64,000 bases of DNA from Dyella_A sp035685805 (lineage in GTDB: Bacteria > Pseudomonadota > Gammaproteobacteria > Xanthomonadales > Rhodanobacteraceae): assembly GCF_035685805.1 (NCBI RefSeq), contig NZ_DASSAB010000041.1, positions 1 to 64,000 of the forward strand. Reading direction: 5' to 3'. Both the position numbers and the translations under genes were made by a program. The notes below the pieces were generated by a model. It was not told the origin of the DNA. It saw only the letters and a program-made list of their open reading frames with translations, and made no database searches. Shown in pieces: positions 43,079 to 51,700 of this stretch (positions within the stretch are counted from its first letter, which is position 1; each line of letters begins with the position of its first letter).

Positions 43079-44440
43079 ATGCCCGACCATGTCGCACCCG
43101 TCCGCCGCCTTGCCGCCCGCGTCGTCCGTCCGCTGTGCACGGCGCTGTTGCTCGGTCTTGCCGTCACCGCCGCCGGTGCGCAGGAAGCGCCAGCCGCCGC
43201 GGCCGGCCTCACCGCCGTGAAGGCTGCACACTGGATCGACACCGAATCCGGCCGCGCCCGCGGCCCGGTGGTGGTGGTGATCAAGGACGAGCGCATCACC
43301 GAGGTGCACGACGGCGGCGACGTGCCCGCCGGGGCGACGGTGATCGACCTGGGCGACGCCACCTTGCTGCCCGGCCTGATCGACGTGCACGTGCACCTGA
43401 CCTCCGACCCCACCACCAGCACCGGCAACTACTACCGCGACGCGTTGACCCAGAGCGCGATGGACGAGGCGGTGCTGGCGCCGATGCTGGCCAAGCGCAC
43501 GCTCGACGCCGGTTTCACCACGGTGCGCAACGTCGGCGCGCCGGCGTATATCGACGTGGCGCTGCGGGACGCGATCGACCGCGGCCAGATTCCCGGCCCG
43601 CGCATGCTGGTGGCCACCGTACCGATCGGTTCCACCGGCGGTCACGCCGACGACAGCACCGGCTTCTCGCCCGACGTGAGCTTTGCCGGCCCCACCGGCG
43701 TGGCCGATGGCGTCGACGCGGTGCGTGCGCGGGTGCGCGAGAACGTCAAGCGCGGCGCCGACGTGATCAAGTTCATGGCCAGCGCCGGCGTGCTCAGCAA
43801 CGAGGCCTCGGTGGGCGCGCCGCAATACACCCAGGCGGAGATGGATGCGATCGTCGACGAGGCGCACCGCTGGGGCAAGAAGGTGGCCGCCCATGCGCAT
43901 GGCGCCGAGGCGATCGCCATGGCGATCCGCGCCGGCGTGGACTCGGTCGAACACTGCAGCTTCATCGACGCCGAAGGCCTGAAGCTGGCCAAGGCGCGCG
44001 GCACCTACCTCGACTTCGACGTCTACAACGACGACTACATCCTGGCCGAATACGCCAAGCTCGGCACGCCGCCGGCGCAGATTGCCAAGGAAAAACTCGT
44101 TGGCCGGGTGCAGCGCGAGAACTTCCGCAAGGCGGTGCAGGCGAACGAGAAGATGGCCTTCGCCACCGATGCCGGGGTGTATCCGCACGGCTGGAACGGC
44201 AAGCAGTTCGCCAAGATGGTGCAGTGGGGCATGACCCCGATGCAGGCGATCCAGTCGGCCACCTGGAACGCCGCCGACCTGCTCGGCTGGCGCGACCGAG
44301 TGGGTGCGATCAAGCCCGGCCTGTACGCCGACATGGTGGCGGTGAAGGGCGATCCGCTGAAGGACGTCAGCGTGCTCGAGCACGTGGATTTCGTGATGAA
44401 GGGCGGGCGGGTCGACCGGTCGGATCTGGCCGGCCGCTGA
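43079..44440 (+). CDS. Secreted amidohydrolase (Xaa-Pro dipeptidase/imidazolonepropionase-like)
   Basis: 453 residues with a signal peptide (CTALLLGLAVTAAGAQE). Amidohydrolase barrel: metal ligands H104 and H106 in DVHVHLTSD, likely carboxylated Lys in VIKFMASAG, His residues in AAHAHGAEA and VEHCSF, and the catalytic Asp in FATDAGVYPHG. Ends with the beta-sandwich return GAIKPGLYADMVAVKGDPL. Related enzymes cut prolidase-type dipeptides or N-acyl amino acids in the periplasm. A GC-rich tandem repeat follows. Confidence 0.85.
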   Translation: MPDHVAPVRRLAARVVRPLCTALLLGLAVTAAGAQEAPAAAAGLTAVKAAHWIDTESGRARGPVVVVIKDERITEVHDGGDVPAGATVIDLGDATLLPGLIDVHVHLTSDPTTSTGNYYRDALTQSAMDEAVLAPMLAKRTLDAGFTTVRNVGAPAYIDVALRDAIDRGQIPGPRMLVATVPIGSTGGHADDSTGFSPDVSFAGPTGVADGVDAVRARVRENVKRGADVIKFMASAGVLSNEASVGAPQYTQAEMDAIVDEAHRWGKKVAAHAHGAEAIAMAIRAGVDSVEHCSFIDAEGLKLAKARGTYLDFDVYNDDYILAEYAKLGTPPAQIAKEKLVGRVQRENFRKAVQANEKMAFATDAGVYPHGWNGKQFAKMVQWGMTPMQAIQSATWNAADLLGWRDRVGAIKPGLYADMVAVKGDPLKDVSVLEHVDFVMKGGRVDRSDLAGR

Positions 44441-44480
44441 GCCACGCGCGCGGGCAGCCGGCCGACGCCGATGCTGCCCG

Positions 44481-44510
44481 CCCCGGGCCGCCCCGGGCCG
44501 CCCCGGGCCG
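44481..44510. repeat. Three tandem copies of a 10-bp palindromic unit
   Basis: ccccgggccg is repeated three times without interruption between the converging amidohydrolase and EAL genes. Each unit contains CCCGGG. It can fold in several ways and could stall transcription; copy number is likely variable. Confidence 0.8.
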
Positions 44511-44532
44511 CGCCGCCGCTTCGCCCGGTGCC

Positions 44533-45306
44533 TCAGCTACGGCTTTCGAGTGCGCTCCAGTCCACCGTCGGCAGCGCCTCGAACCCCGGTCGCGCAAACA
44601 GGAAACCCTGGAACAGGCCGATGCCCATGCCGCGCAACAGGGTGAATTCGGCGACCGTCTCCACGCCCTCGGCGATCACCTCGATGTTCAGGGCGCGACA
44701 GACGCCGAGGATGCCCTGCACGATGGCCTGGCGCACTGGGTCGCGGTCCACCGCACGCACCAGTGCCATGTCGAGCTTGATGATGTCCGGCTGGAACTCG
44801 GCCAGCAGGTTCAGCCCCGAAAAGCCCGCGCCGAAGTCGTCGATGGCGGTCTTGAAGCCCTGCCGCTTGTACTCGCGGATGATGCTTTTCAGGTGCTCCT
44901 TGTCCACCAGCTCCTCGTTCTCGGTGATCTCGAAGATCAGCTGGCGGGTGGGAAAATTGAACCGCCGCGCCGCCTCCAGCGTGGCGCGGATGCAGGTGGC
45001 CGCCTGGTACACCGCGTTGGGCAGGAAGTTGATGCTGACATAGCAGTCGATACCCAGCCGCGCGGCCAGTTCCACCGCCTTCACGCGGCAGGACTGGTCG
45101 AACACGTAGCGGTTGTTCTCGTTGATCTGGCTGAGGATGCTCGCCGCTCCGGCACCGTCGATACCGCGCACCAGCGCCTCGTAGGCGAACACGCGGCGCT
45201 CGCGCACGTCCACGATCGGCTGGAAGGCCATGGTGAAAGCGAACGGGAGCGCTTCGCGGTCGGTGCAGGCGTTGCAGGGCGGCGGAGCGGGGGAGTCGGG
45301 ATTCAT
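44533..45306 (-). CDS. EAL-domain c-di-GMP phosphodiesterase
   Basis: 257 residues, a stand-alone EAL domain. Active-site residues are intact: EAL at 43-45 (FAYEALVRG), Asn in SINFLP, FEITENEE, TAIDDFGAGFSG, IIKLDM, IAEGVET and FQGFLFARP. It should hydrolyse c-di-GMP to pGpG. A CNAC pair at residues 11-14 is a possible metal or redox site. ATG 45306 begins the conserved part. The opposing cyclase at 40338 is only 4 kb away. Confidence 0.88.
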   Translation of the reverse strand: MNPDSPAPPPCNACTDREALPFAFTMAFQPIVDVRERRVFAYEALVRGIDGAGAASILSQINENNRYVFDQSCRVKAVELAARLGIDCYVSINFLPNAVYQAATCIRATLEAARRFNFPTRQLIFEITENEELVDKEHLKSIIREYKRQGFKTAIDDFGAGFSGLNLLAEFQPDIIKLDMALVRAVDRDPVRQAIVQGILGVCRALNIEVIAEGVETVAEFTLLRGMGIGLFQGFLFARPGFEALPTVDWSALESRS

Positions 45307-45452
45307 CGGCTTGCAGACAGCGCGCGTGGCGGGAAAAGAAAAAAGCAGGCAGTCCCGGCAGCATACGGACGCCGCGCGTTCGCTACAAAGGGTATCGATC
45401 ACCGCGCGCTCGCCGTAGCATCGGCAGCCTCCGCCATGGCCCCGGAGGGCGC

Positions 45453-45866
45453 ATGAAATTCCTGGTGATGATCTACAGCGACGATCAACTGCTCGGCGAA
45501 CTGCCGCCGGGCCAGTTCGACCACATGATGCGCGGTTGCCTGGAGCATGCCGACGAGCTGCAGGCCGAGGGTTCACTGATCGCCTCGCAACAGCTCGAGC
45601 ATCCGGCTACGGCGCGCTCGGTGCGGGTGCGCGACGGCAAGACCACGGTGTTCGACGGGCCGTTCGCCGAAACCAAGGAATACCTGGCCGGCTTCAACCT
45701 GATCGAGGCGGCGGACATGGACGAGGCGGTGCGCATCGCGCAGAGCTTCCCCTGGTCGCGCACCGGCTGCATCGAGGTGCGTCCGATCCGCGACATGGAT
45801 GCGGTGCGCGTGCGCGTCGGCGCGCAGGCAGGTGCCGCTCGTGCCGGTGTCGCGGCGACTGGTTGA
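45453..45866 (+). CDS. YCII-family protein (DGPF-type)
   Basis: 137 residues. Starts MKFLVMIYSDD, with TTVFDGPFAETKEYLAGF, the DGPF signature, and ends in SRTGCIEVRPI. Members often sit beside ECF sigma factors; none is here. Function unknown. CGGAGGGCGC precedes the ATG. Confidence 0.85.
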   Translation: MKFLVMIYSDDQLLGELPPGQFDHMMRGCLEHADELQAEGSLIASQQLEHPATARSVRVRDGKTTVFDGPFAETKEYLAGFNLIEAADMDEAVRIAQSFPWSRTGCIEVRPIRDMDAVRVRVGAQAGAARAGVAATG

Positions 45867-45895
45867 GCTCTCCGCCGGCAGCTGCCGGGCGAAGC

Positions 45896-45928
45896 AAAAA
45901 AAGGCCGCGTCGAGCGAACGACGCGGCC
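45896..45928 (-). terminator. Rho-independent terminator for the EEP-domain gene
   Basis: On the minus strand GGCCGCGTCG and CGACGCGGCC form a 10-bp stem with a 6-nt loop followed by seven T residues. It lies about 110 nt after the stop of the gene at 46036-46911. Confidence 0.85.
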
Positions 45929-46035
45929 AAGAGGTGTTGAACCGACCACTGCCATGGACGGAGCCGGTGTCGGAGGGGGTCCGATTCGGCCCGCGCATCA
46001 TGGCCAGGCGGCGTCTCAGGTGTCGGGACAGGCGT

Positions 46036-46911
46036 TCACGGCGTGCGTGCGGCGGGTGGGTTCCAGCGCAGCACTGCCAGCACCGGGAAATGATCCGACG
46101 GATACAGCGCGCCCTCGTGCGTGGTGATCGTGTCGGTCCGCTGCGCGGTAAAGCCGCGGGTGAGGATCCAGTCGATGCGCCGGTCCGGCGTGCCGGTGAA
46201 GTTGTGAAAGGTGGCGTCCGGACCGGCGCGTTCACGCGCCGCGGCGCGCGCGTCGACCAGCACGCGGCTCAGCAGCGCATGGGCGTCGCTGGCGGGCGTG
46301 GTGTTGAAGTCGCCGGTGAGCACTACCGGCACGTTCTCCGGCAGGGTTCGCAGTCGGGCCAGTATCTCGTTCGCCCCGCGGGTGCGCGCTGCCTCGTCCT
46401 CGTCGCGGTAGGGCAGGTGGGTGTTGAAGAAGTAGAAGCGGCGGCCATCCGCCCGCCGCTCGAACAGTGCCCACGTGACCATGCGCGGAAACGGGTGGCC
46501 CCAGCTGATGCTGCCGGGTACGTCGGGCGTGTCGGACAGCCAGAAGTTGCCCGATTCAATCACCGCCAGCCGGTCGCTGCGATAGAACACGCCCATGTGC
46601 TCGTCGCCGTCGCCGCCGCGGCGGCCGTCACCGAACCAGCGATAGCCCGGCAGCTTCGCCACCACGTAGTCGCCCTGTTCCTTGTGCAGTTCCTGGGTGC
46701 CGAACACGTCGGGGTCGGCCTCGCGCACGGTACGCACGAACAGGTCGCGGCGGTGCTCCCACACATTGACGCCGTCGCCGGCCGCCGGCAGGCGCACGTT
46801 GAACGTCATCACGCGCAGGTCCGGCGGGGGCCGTGGCGCGCCGGCGGTAGCGCAGGCGGCCAGCAGGGAAAGCAGCAGGGCGGCCAGCGGCCAGCGGATC
46901 AGGCGGCTCAT
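46036..46911 (-). CDS. Endonuclease/exonuclease/phosphatase-family lipoprotein
   Basis: 291 residues. Lipoprotein signal ending LLAAC, then an EEP domain: RVMTFNVR, FGTQELHKEQ (metal Glu), FFNTHLPYRDED, VLTGDFNTTPASD, RRIDWILTRG and LYPSDHFPVLA. This is the full set of DNase I-fold catalytic blocks. Anchored outside the cytoplasm, it may act on phosphoesters such as phospholipid head groups or nucleic acids. GGAG precedes the start. Confidence 0.85.
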   Translation of the reverse strand: MSRLIRWPLAALLLSLLAACATAGAPRPPPDLRVMTFNVRLPAAGDGVNVWEHRRDLFVRTVREADPDVFGTQELHKEQGDYVVAKLPGYRWFGDGRRGGDGDEHMGVFYRSDRLAVIESGNFWLSDTPDVPGSISWGHPFPRMVTWALFERRADGRRFYFFNTHLPYRDEDEAARTRGANEILARLRTLPENVPVVLTGDFNTTPASDAHALLSRVLVDARAAARERAGPDATFHNFTGTPDRRIDWILTRGFTAQRTDTITTHEGALYPSDHFPVLAVLRWNPPAARTP

Positions 46912-46956
46912 CACACGGACACTCCGGAGGCGGGCGATCGACGCTAGCACAGCCGG

Positions 46957-47607
46957 TCAGGGCGCCAGCGTGGAGCCCTCGACCAGCGCGATGTCGTCAC
47001 GCCGCAACGCCTCGCGGGTGGGTGCATCGCCGGCGGGCGTCACCGGACGGGTCAGGTCCCACAGCACGTGCGTGCGGAAACCCAGCCGCTGGGCGTCCTG
47101 GGCGCTCCACATGACGCAGACGTCGCGCGCCAGGCCGCACAGATAAACCGTATCCAGCCCGCGCTCGCGCAACCAGCCGGCCAGCCCGGTACGTGGCCGG
47201 GTGCCGGTGGGACCGTGGTTTTCCTGGAACGCGCTGTACGAGTCCACCTGCGGATCGCTGCCTTTGCGAATCACCACATCCACCGCCGACCAGTCCACGC
47301 CCGGGTGCAGCTGCGCGCCGGCACTGCCCTGCACGCAGTGGTCCGGCCACAGCGTTTGCGGGTGCCCGTACAGCTCGATCTCGCCGAACGGCGCCTGGTC
47401 GGGGTAGCCGCTGGCGAAGGAGACGTGGCCCGGCGGGTGCCAGTCCTGCGTCGCCACCACGTGGCGGAAGCGGCCCGCGCGCAGCAGTGCGTCGATGCCC
47501 GGCACGATCGCGTCGCCGTCGTGGCAGGCCAGGGCGCCGCCGGGCATGAAGTCCGGCTGCAGGTCGATCACGATGAGCGCGGCGCGGGAGAGGTCGAGGT
47601 TCGGCAT
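46957..47607 (-). CDS. pncA: Nicotinamidase
   Basis: 216 residues. Converts nicotinamide to nicotinate in NAD salvage. Catalytic triad D15 (VIDLQPDF), K115 (IRKGSDP) and C164 (LARDVCV); likely metal ligands D55 and H57 (QDWHPPGH) and H90 (WPDHCVQG). Length matches E. coli PncA. It lies 45 nt upstream (in transcription sense) of the EEP gene, so the two may share a transcript. Confidence 0.9.
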   Translation of the reverse strand: MPNLDLSRAALIVIDLQPDFMPGGALACHDGDAIVPGIDALLRAGRFRHVVATQDWHPPGHVSFASGYPDQAPFGEIELYGHPQTLWPDHCVQGSAGAQLHPGVDWSAVDVVIRKGSDPQVDSYSAFQENHGPTGTRPRTGLAGWLRERGLDTVYLCGLARDVCVMWSAQDAQRLGFRTHVLWDLTRPVTPAGDAPTREALRRDDIALVEGSTLAP

Positions 47608-47794
47608 GAGCGGGTCGGGAGATGCGGGACGCCGATGATGCCGCGGCGCCCGCACCGGGGCGAGTGGCTTGCGCGCCCGGCGCGGGACAGTTGGATTCTG
47701 CGAGAATCGCCGCCTTGTCCGCATCCGCGGTGGTGACGAAAGCCCACCGGCCGGTGCCGCTGCGGGACTGTTCAGCGACCTTGCGAGGATCCCC

Positions 47795-48508
47795 ATGATC
47801 ACGATGATCGGCTTCGACGGCGACGACACGCTCTGGCACAGCGAGGGCTACTACCAGGAGGCCAACGCCGCGTTCGCGGGCATCGTGGGCCGGTATGTGG
47901 ACCTGGAAGACCGCCGGGTGCACGAGGACATGCTCGGCACCGAGCGGCGCAACCTCGCGCTGTTCGGCTACGGCGCCAAGGGCATGACGCTGTCGATGGT
48001 CGAGACCGCCATCGCCGTGACCGGGGCACGCATCAGCGCAGCCGACATCCACCGCGTGATCGAGATCGGCAAGGGCGTGCTGCAGCATCCGGTGGAGCTG
48101 CTGCCGGGCATCCGCGCGGCGGTCGAGGCGGTGGCTGCCGAGCATGCGCTGGTGCTGATCACCAAGGGCGACCTGTTCCACCAGGAGAAGAAGGTGGCGC
48201 AGTCGGGACTGGCCGACCTGTTCCGCCGCATCGAAATCGTCTCGGAAAAGGACATCGGCACGTACCGGCGCCTGTTCGACGAATTCGCCGTCGCGCCGAT
48301 GCAGTTCCTGATGGTGGGCAACTCGCTGCGTTCGGACATCGAGCCGGTGGTGCGGCTGGGCGGCTGGGGCGTGCACGTGCCGTACCACGTCACCTGGAGC
48401 CACGAGCTGGAGCACGGGCTTAAGGAAGACCACGCGCGCGTGGCGCTCGCCGCCAGCGCACAGGCGATCCCCGCCGCGGTGGCCGCGCTGCGCGAGCGCG
48501 CCGGCTGA
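47795..48508 (+). CDS. HAD-family hydrolase
   Basis: 237 residues. Motif I GFDGDDTLW (nucleophile D8, acid D10), motif II ALVLITKGD, motif III Lys in HQEKKVAQSG/EIVSEKD and motif IV MVGNSLRSDIEP. A helical cap lies between motifs I and II. Likely a phosphatase of the YjjG/Gph type; substrate unknown. GCGAGGATC precedes the ATG. Divergent from pncA, with a 187-nt gap that should hold both promoters. Confidence 0.85.
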   Translation: MITMIGFDGDDTLWHSEGYYQEANAAFAGIVGRYVDLEDRRVHEDMLGTERRNLALFGYGAKGMTLSMVETAIAVTGARISAADIHRVIEIGKGVLQHPVELLPGIRAAVEAVAAEHALVLITKGDLFHQEKKVAQSGLADLFRRIEIVSEKDIGTYRRLFDEFAVAPMQFLMVGNSLRSDIEPVVRLGGWGVHVPYHVTWSHELEHGLKEDHARVALAASAQAIPAAVAALRERAG

Positions 48509-48691
48509 ACGCATGCGGCGCGCGGTTCAGCAGCGTGACGCAGGCGAACGCGAGTGCACACATAGATGAAAGCGGCGCTGGCGCGTAATTCACGGCCGTT
48601 GGGAGGCCGACCGCGCAACCTGTGCTCAGCGAATATCCCCGTTCGCCCGACGCTTGCCCGAGCGTCGCCTACTGCCCAGGAGTTCGTTCCC

Positions 48692-49150
48692 ATGAGCAAC
48701 AGCACCGACCACGACGTCAAGGTCCTCAACAGCCTGATCGAAACCACCATCGACAGCGCCGAGGGTTACGAGGAGGCGGCCAAGGACGCCGACAACACCC
48801 GCTTCGCCACCACCTTCGCCAGCCGCGCCCAGGAGCGCGCCCAGGTCACCAACCAGCTGCAGAAGCAGGTGCGCATGCTCGGCGCCAAGCCGGACGACGA
48901 CGGCACCGTACTGGCCCGCGCCCACCGCATGTTCGTCAACCTGCGCAATTCGCTGAGCTCCGGCGATACCGCGGTGGTCGACGAAGTCGAACGCGGCGAG
49001 GACCACATCAAGGCCAAGTTCGAAGACGCGCTCAAGGACGACGACCTGAGCCCGCCGACCCGCTCGGTGATCATGCAGGCTTACGTGTCGGTCAAGACCG
49101 GCCACGATCAGATGCGCGACCTCAAGCACGCCCTGCACCAGAACCACTGA
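48692..49150 (+). CDS. PA2169-family ferritin-like four-helix protein
   Basis: 152 residues, DUF2383 type. DHDVKVLNSLIETTIDSAEGY starts the family; helices carry SRAQERAQV and VVDEVERGEDHIKAKFEDAL with the conserved Glu/His residues. Possibly metal-binding and stress-linked; function unproven. CAGGAG precedes the ATG and a terminator follows at 49185. Confidence 0.86.
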   Translation: MSNSTDHDVKVLNSLIETTIDSAEGYEEAAKDADNTRFATTFASRAQERAQVTNQLQKQVRMLGAKPDDDGTVLARAHRMFVNLRNSLSSGDTAVVDEVERGEDHIKAKFEDALKDDDLSPPTRSVIMQAYVSVKTGHDQMRDLKHALHQNH

Positions 49151-49184
49151 GCACCATCGGCGCCAGTCGCCCGTGATGCACGCG

Positions 49185-49215
49185 CACGGCCCCGCATGGC
49201 GGGGCCGTGTTCGTT
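49185..49215 (+). terminator. Terminator-like hairpin after the ferritin-like gene
   Basis: CACGGCCCCGC-atg-GCGGGGCCGTG is a perfect 11-bp stem with a 3-nt loop, followed by ttcgtt. The T tract is short. Confidence 0.65.
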
Positions 49216-49275
49216 CGGACGGCGCGGGTGGCGTGTACAGTGCGCGGCGTGACCGTTTCCGCCGTGCCGACACCC

Positions 49276-49770
49276 ATGCCCCCTGCCGCCAGCCGCGCCG
49301 TGCCGCGCATCGTGCTGGACACCAACGTGTGCCTGGACCTGTTCCTGTTCCACGACCGCCACTGCGACGCGCTGGCCGCGGCACTTGATCGCGGCCTGGT
49401 GCGCGCGGTGACGGACGAGCCCTGCCGCAACGAGTGGCTGCGCGTACTGGAATACCCGAGCGTGCCGGTGCGACCGGACCAGCGTGCCGGCCTGCGCGCG
49501 CGGTTCGATGAGGTGGTGGAAACGCTGGTCGGCCTGCCGGCGGCGGACACGCTGGCGCCGCTGCCGCGCTGCCGCGATCCTGACGACCAGAAGTTCATGG
49601 AGCTGGCACTGGCCTGCGGCGCGCCGTGGCTGCTAAGCAAGGACCGGCACCTGTACAAGCTCAACCGCCGCACCCGCAAGGCGGGCTTGTTCGAGATACT
49701 GCAGCCGCCACAGTGGACGGCCGCGCTGCTCGCAGGCGCCGTCGATGCACAACGGGCCGCCGCGGAGTGA
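49276..49770 (+). CDS. PIN-domain putative toxin (COG1569-like), orphan
   Basis: 164 residues. RIVLDTNVCLDLF with Asp15 starts a PIN RNase domain; further acidic residues are in DEPCRNEWLRVL and CRDPDDQKFMELALA, and LLSKDRHLYKL ends the core. Proteins of this type are annotated as toxins of toxin-antitoxin pairs. No small antitoxin gene is seen on either side, so it may be a solitary nuclease. ATG 49276 chosen; a GTG 24 nt upstream is possible. Confidence 0.75.
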   Translation: MPPAASRAVPRIVLDTNVCLDLFLFHDRHCDALAAALDRGLVRAVTDEPCRNEWLRVLEYPSVPVRPDQRAGLRARFDEVVETLVGLPAADTLAPLPRCRDPDDQKFMELALACGAPWLLSKDRHLYKLNRRTRKAGLFEILQPPQWTAALLAGAVDAQRAAAE

Positions 49771-49858
49771 GTTCCTGCGCTGCCGCGTTCCACGGAGTCG
49801 CATGGCCTGAGCCGGCCACGTCGGTGTGATTCAATCGCTGCCTGGCCCGAACTGCGAG

Positions 49859-50053
49859 ATGCCCATGCTGGACGCCGTCATGATCCATTGCCCCTACTGC
49901 GGCGAGCCGATCGAGATCCTGATCGAGCCGGCCGAGGACAGCCAAAGCTACGTCGAAGACTGCCAGGTGTGCTGTCGGCCGATCCAGGTCGCGGTGCAGG
50001 TCGACCCGGACGGCAGCGTCAGCGTCAGCGCGGGGTCGCAGGATGACGCCTGA
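49859..50053 (+). CDS. CPXCG-motif zinc-ribbon protein
   Basis: 64 residues with HCPYCGEPIEI and DCQVCCRPIQV, the two CxxC halves of the CPXCG family. Small cytosolic zinc protein, role unknown. It is widespread in Gammaproteobacteria. A membrane protein gene follows 41 nt downstream in the same direction. Confidence 0.85.
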   Translation: MPMLDAVMIHCPYCGEPIEILIEPAEDSQSYVEDCQVCCRPIQVAVQVDPDGSVSVSAGSQDDA

Positions 50054-50094
50054 GCATCCGGCCGTCGTCGCGCTCCTGCCCGCGGAGTCGCGCC

Positions 50095-50484
50095 GTGCCG
50101 TATGACCAGTCGTGGATGGGTTACGGCTTCGTCGGCGGGTTGCAGGCGGGGGCCATCGCCGCGCTTGCCGGGGCGGTGTTCTACGCGTTGTTTCACGCGA
50201 TCGGTCGGCGCTATCGCTGGAGCGATGCGCGCACCATCGGCTGGTCCTACCTGCTGGCGCTGATCCTCAGCGGCGGTGCCGACCTCGGCAACCTGTTCTA
50301 CTTCAACTTCGCCCGCCTGCAGTCGCTGCAGCTGCTGCGCGCCAAGCTGGCGCAGGTACACGATCCGGACAACCTCGGTACACGAGCGTTCTGCGAGCTG
50401 GTGGGCGTGGCGGTGGGCGTGCTGGCGGCCTGGTGGCTGGCCGATCGCTTGCGTCGTCGGCGCGGGCGCACTCCCGGCGCCTGA
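50095..50484 (+). CDS. Small membrane protein, unknown function
   Basis: 129 residues, three predicted membrane segments (AGAIAALAGAVFYALFHAI; IGWSYLLALILSGGADLG; ELVGVAVGVLAAWWLA) and a basic C-terminus. The GTG start at 50095 is supported by GGAGTCGCGCC. No family recognised. Confidence 0.6.
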   Translation: MPYDQSWMGYGFVGGLQAGAIAALAGAVFYALFHAIGRRYRWSDARTIGWSYLLALILSGGADLGNLFYFNFARLQSLQLLRAKLAQVHDPDNLGTRAFCELVGVAVGVLAAWWLADRLRRRRGRTPGA

Positions 50485-50602
50485 GCGCGCTTCAATATCC
50501 GCTGGCGGCCGCCCCCAGGGCGGTTGCCCGCCAGGGCGGTCACGATGCGCCCCGTGCCAGCCTCCGACCCTGTCCTCTGTGCCCTCACTCCCCGGAGCCA
50601 TC

Positions 50603-51613
50603 ATGAAAGCCGTCGCCTATCGCCAGTCACTGCCCATCACCGACGAGCAGAGCCTCGTGGATGTGATCCTGCCCGATCCGTCCGCACCCACCGGGCGCGA
50701 TCTGCTGGTGCGCGTCCATGCGGTATCGGTCAATCCGGTCGACACCAAGATCCGCCAGAACGCCGATCCCGCCGGCTCCGACAAGGTGCTGGGCTGGGAC
50801 GCAGCCGGCACGGTGGTCGCGGCCGGTCCGGAGGCGAGCCTGTTCAAGCCGGGTGACGAGGTGTTCTACGCCGGCGCCATCGATCGACCCGGCAGCAACG
50901 CGCAGCTGCAGCGGGTGGACGAGCGCATCGTGGGACGCAAGCCGGCGTGCCTGGACTTCGCGCAGGCTGCGGCCCTGCCGCTTACCTCCATTACCGCCTG
51001 GGAGCTGCTGTTCGACCGGCTGGCCGTGGCACGCGGGGTGCAGCACGGCACGCTGCTGGTGGTCGGTGCCGCCGGCGGCGTCGGCTCCATGGCGGTGCAG
51101 CTGGCCCGCAAGTTGACCGGCCTGACCGTCATCGGCACCGCCTCGCGGCCGCAGACGCAGGCGTGGGTGCGCGAGCTGGGCGCGCATCACGTGGTCGACC
51201 ATCGACACGATCTGGTGGCGGCAGTGCGCGCCGTGGCGCCGGACGGCATCGACTACGTCATGAGCCTCACGCACACCGAGCAGCACTACGACGCGCTGGT
51301 CGAGCTGCTCAATCCGCAGGGCCGGCTGGGCCTGATCGACGATCCGGCCACGCCGCTGGATATCCGCGCAATGAAGCGCAAGAGCATCTCCCTGCACTGG
51401 GAGTTCATGTACACCCGCTCGTTGTTCCACACGCACGACATGCTCGCCCAGCACCGCATCCTCGACGAGGTGGCCGACCTGGTCGATGCCGGCGCCCTGC
51501 GCCATACCCAGCGCGAGCACCTGGGACCGATCAACGCGGCGAACCTGCGCCGTGCCCATGCCCAGCTGGAAAGCGGCAGCACCATCGGCAAGCTGGTGCT
51601 CGAAGGTTTCTGA
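50603..51613 (+). CDS. Zinc-type alcohol dehydrogenase-like / quinone oxidoreductase
   Basis: 336 residues, medium-chain dehydrogenase/reductase fold. GroES-like part (about 1-125) with VSVNPVDTKIRQ and GWDAAGTVV, then a Rossmann part with VVGAAGGVGSMAVQLA. The catalytic-zinc ligands of true alcohol dehydrogenases are missing, pointing to the NADPH quinone oxidoreductase-like subgroup often annotated as zinc-type ADH. Substrate unknown. Start at ATG 50603 after CCCGGAGCC. Confidence 0.87.
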   Translation: MKAVAYRQSLPITDEQSLVDVILPDPSAPTGRDLLVRVHAVSVNPVDTKIRQNADPAGSDKVLGWDAAGTVVAAGPEASLFKPGDEVFYAGAIDRPGSNAQLQRVDERIVGRKPACLDFAQAAALPLTSITAWELLFDRLAVARGVQHGTLLVVGAAGGVGSMAVQLARKLTGLTVIGTASRPQTQAWVRELGAHHVVDHRHDLVAAVRAVAPDGIDYVMSLTHTEQHYDALVELLNPQGRLGLIDDPATPLDIRAMKRKSISLHWEFMYTRSLFHTHDMLAQHRILDEVADLVDAGALRHTQREHLGPINAANLRRAHAQLESGSTIGKLVLEGF

Positions 51614-51700
51614 GGCATTCGCCGCGCGTTGCAACCTTCGCGCGCGCGGCGGCATCTCAGGGCTACGTGGTGCCCTGCGGCACTGCAGGAGGAGCCGTCG

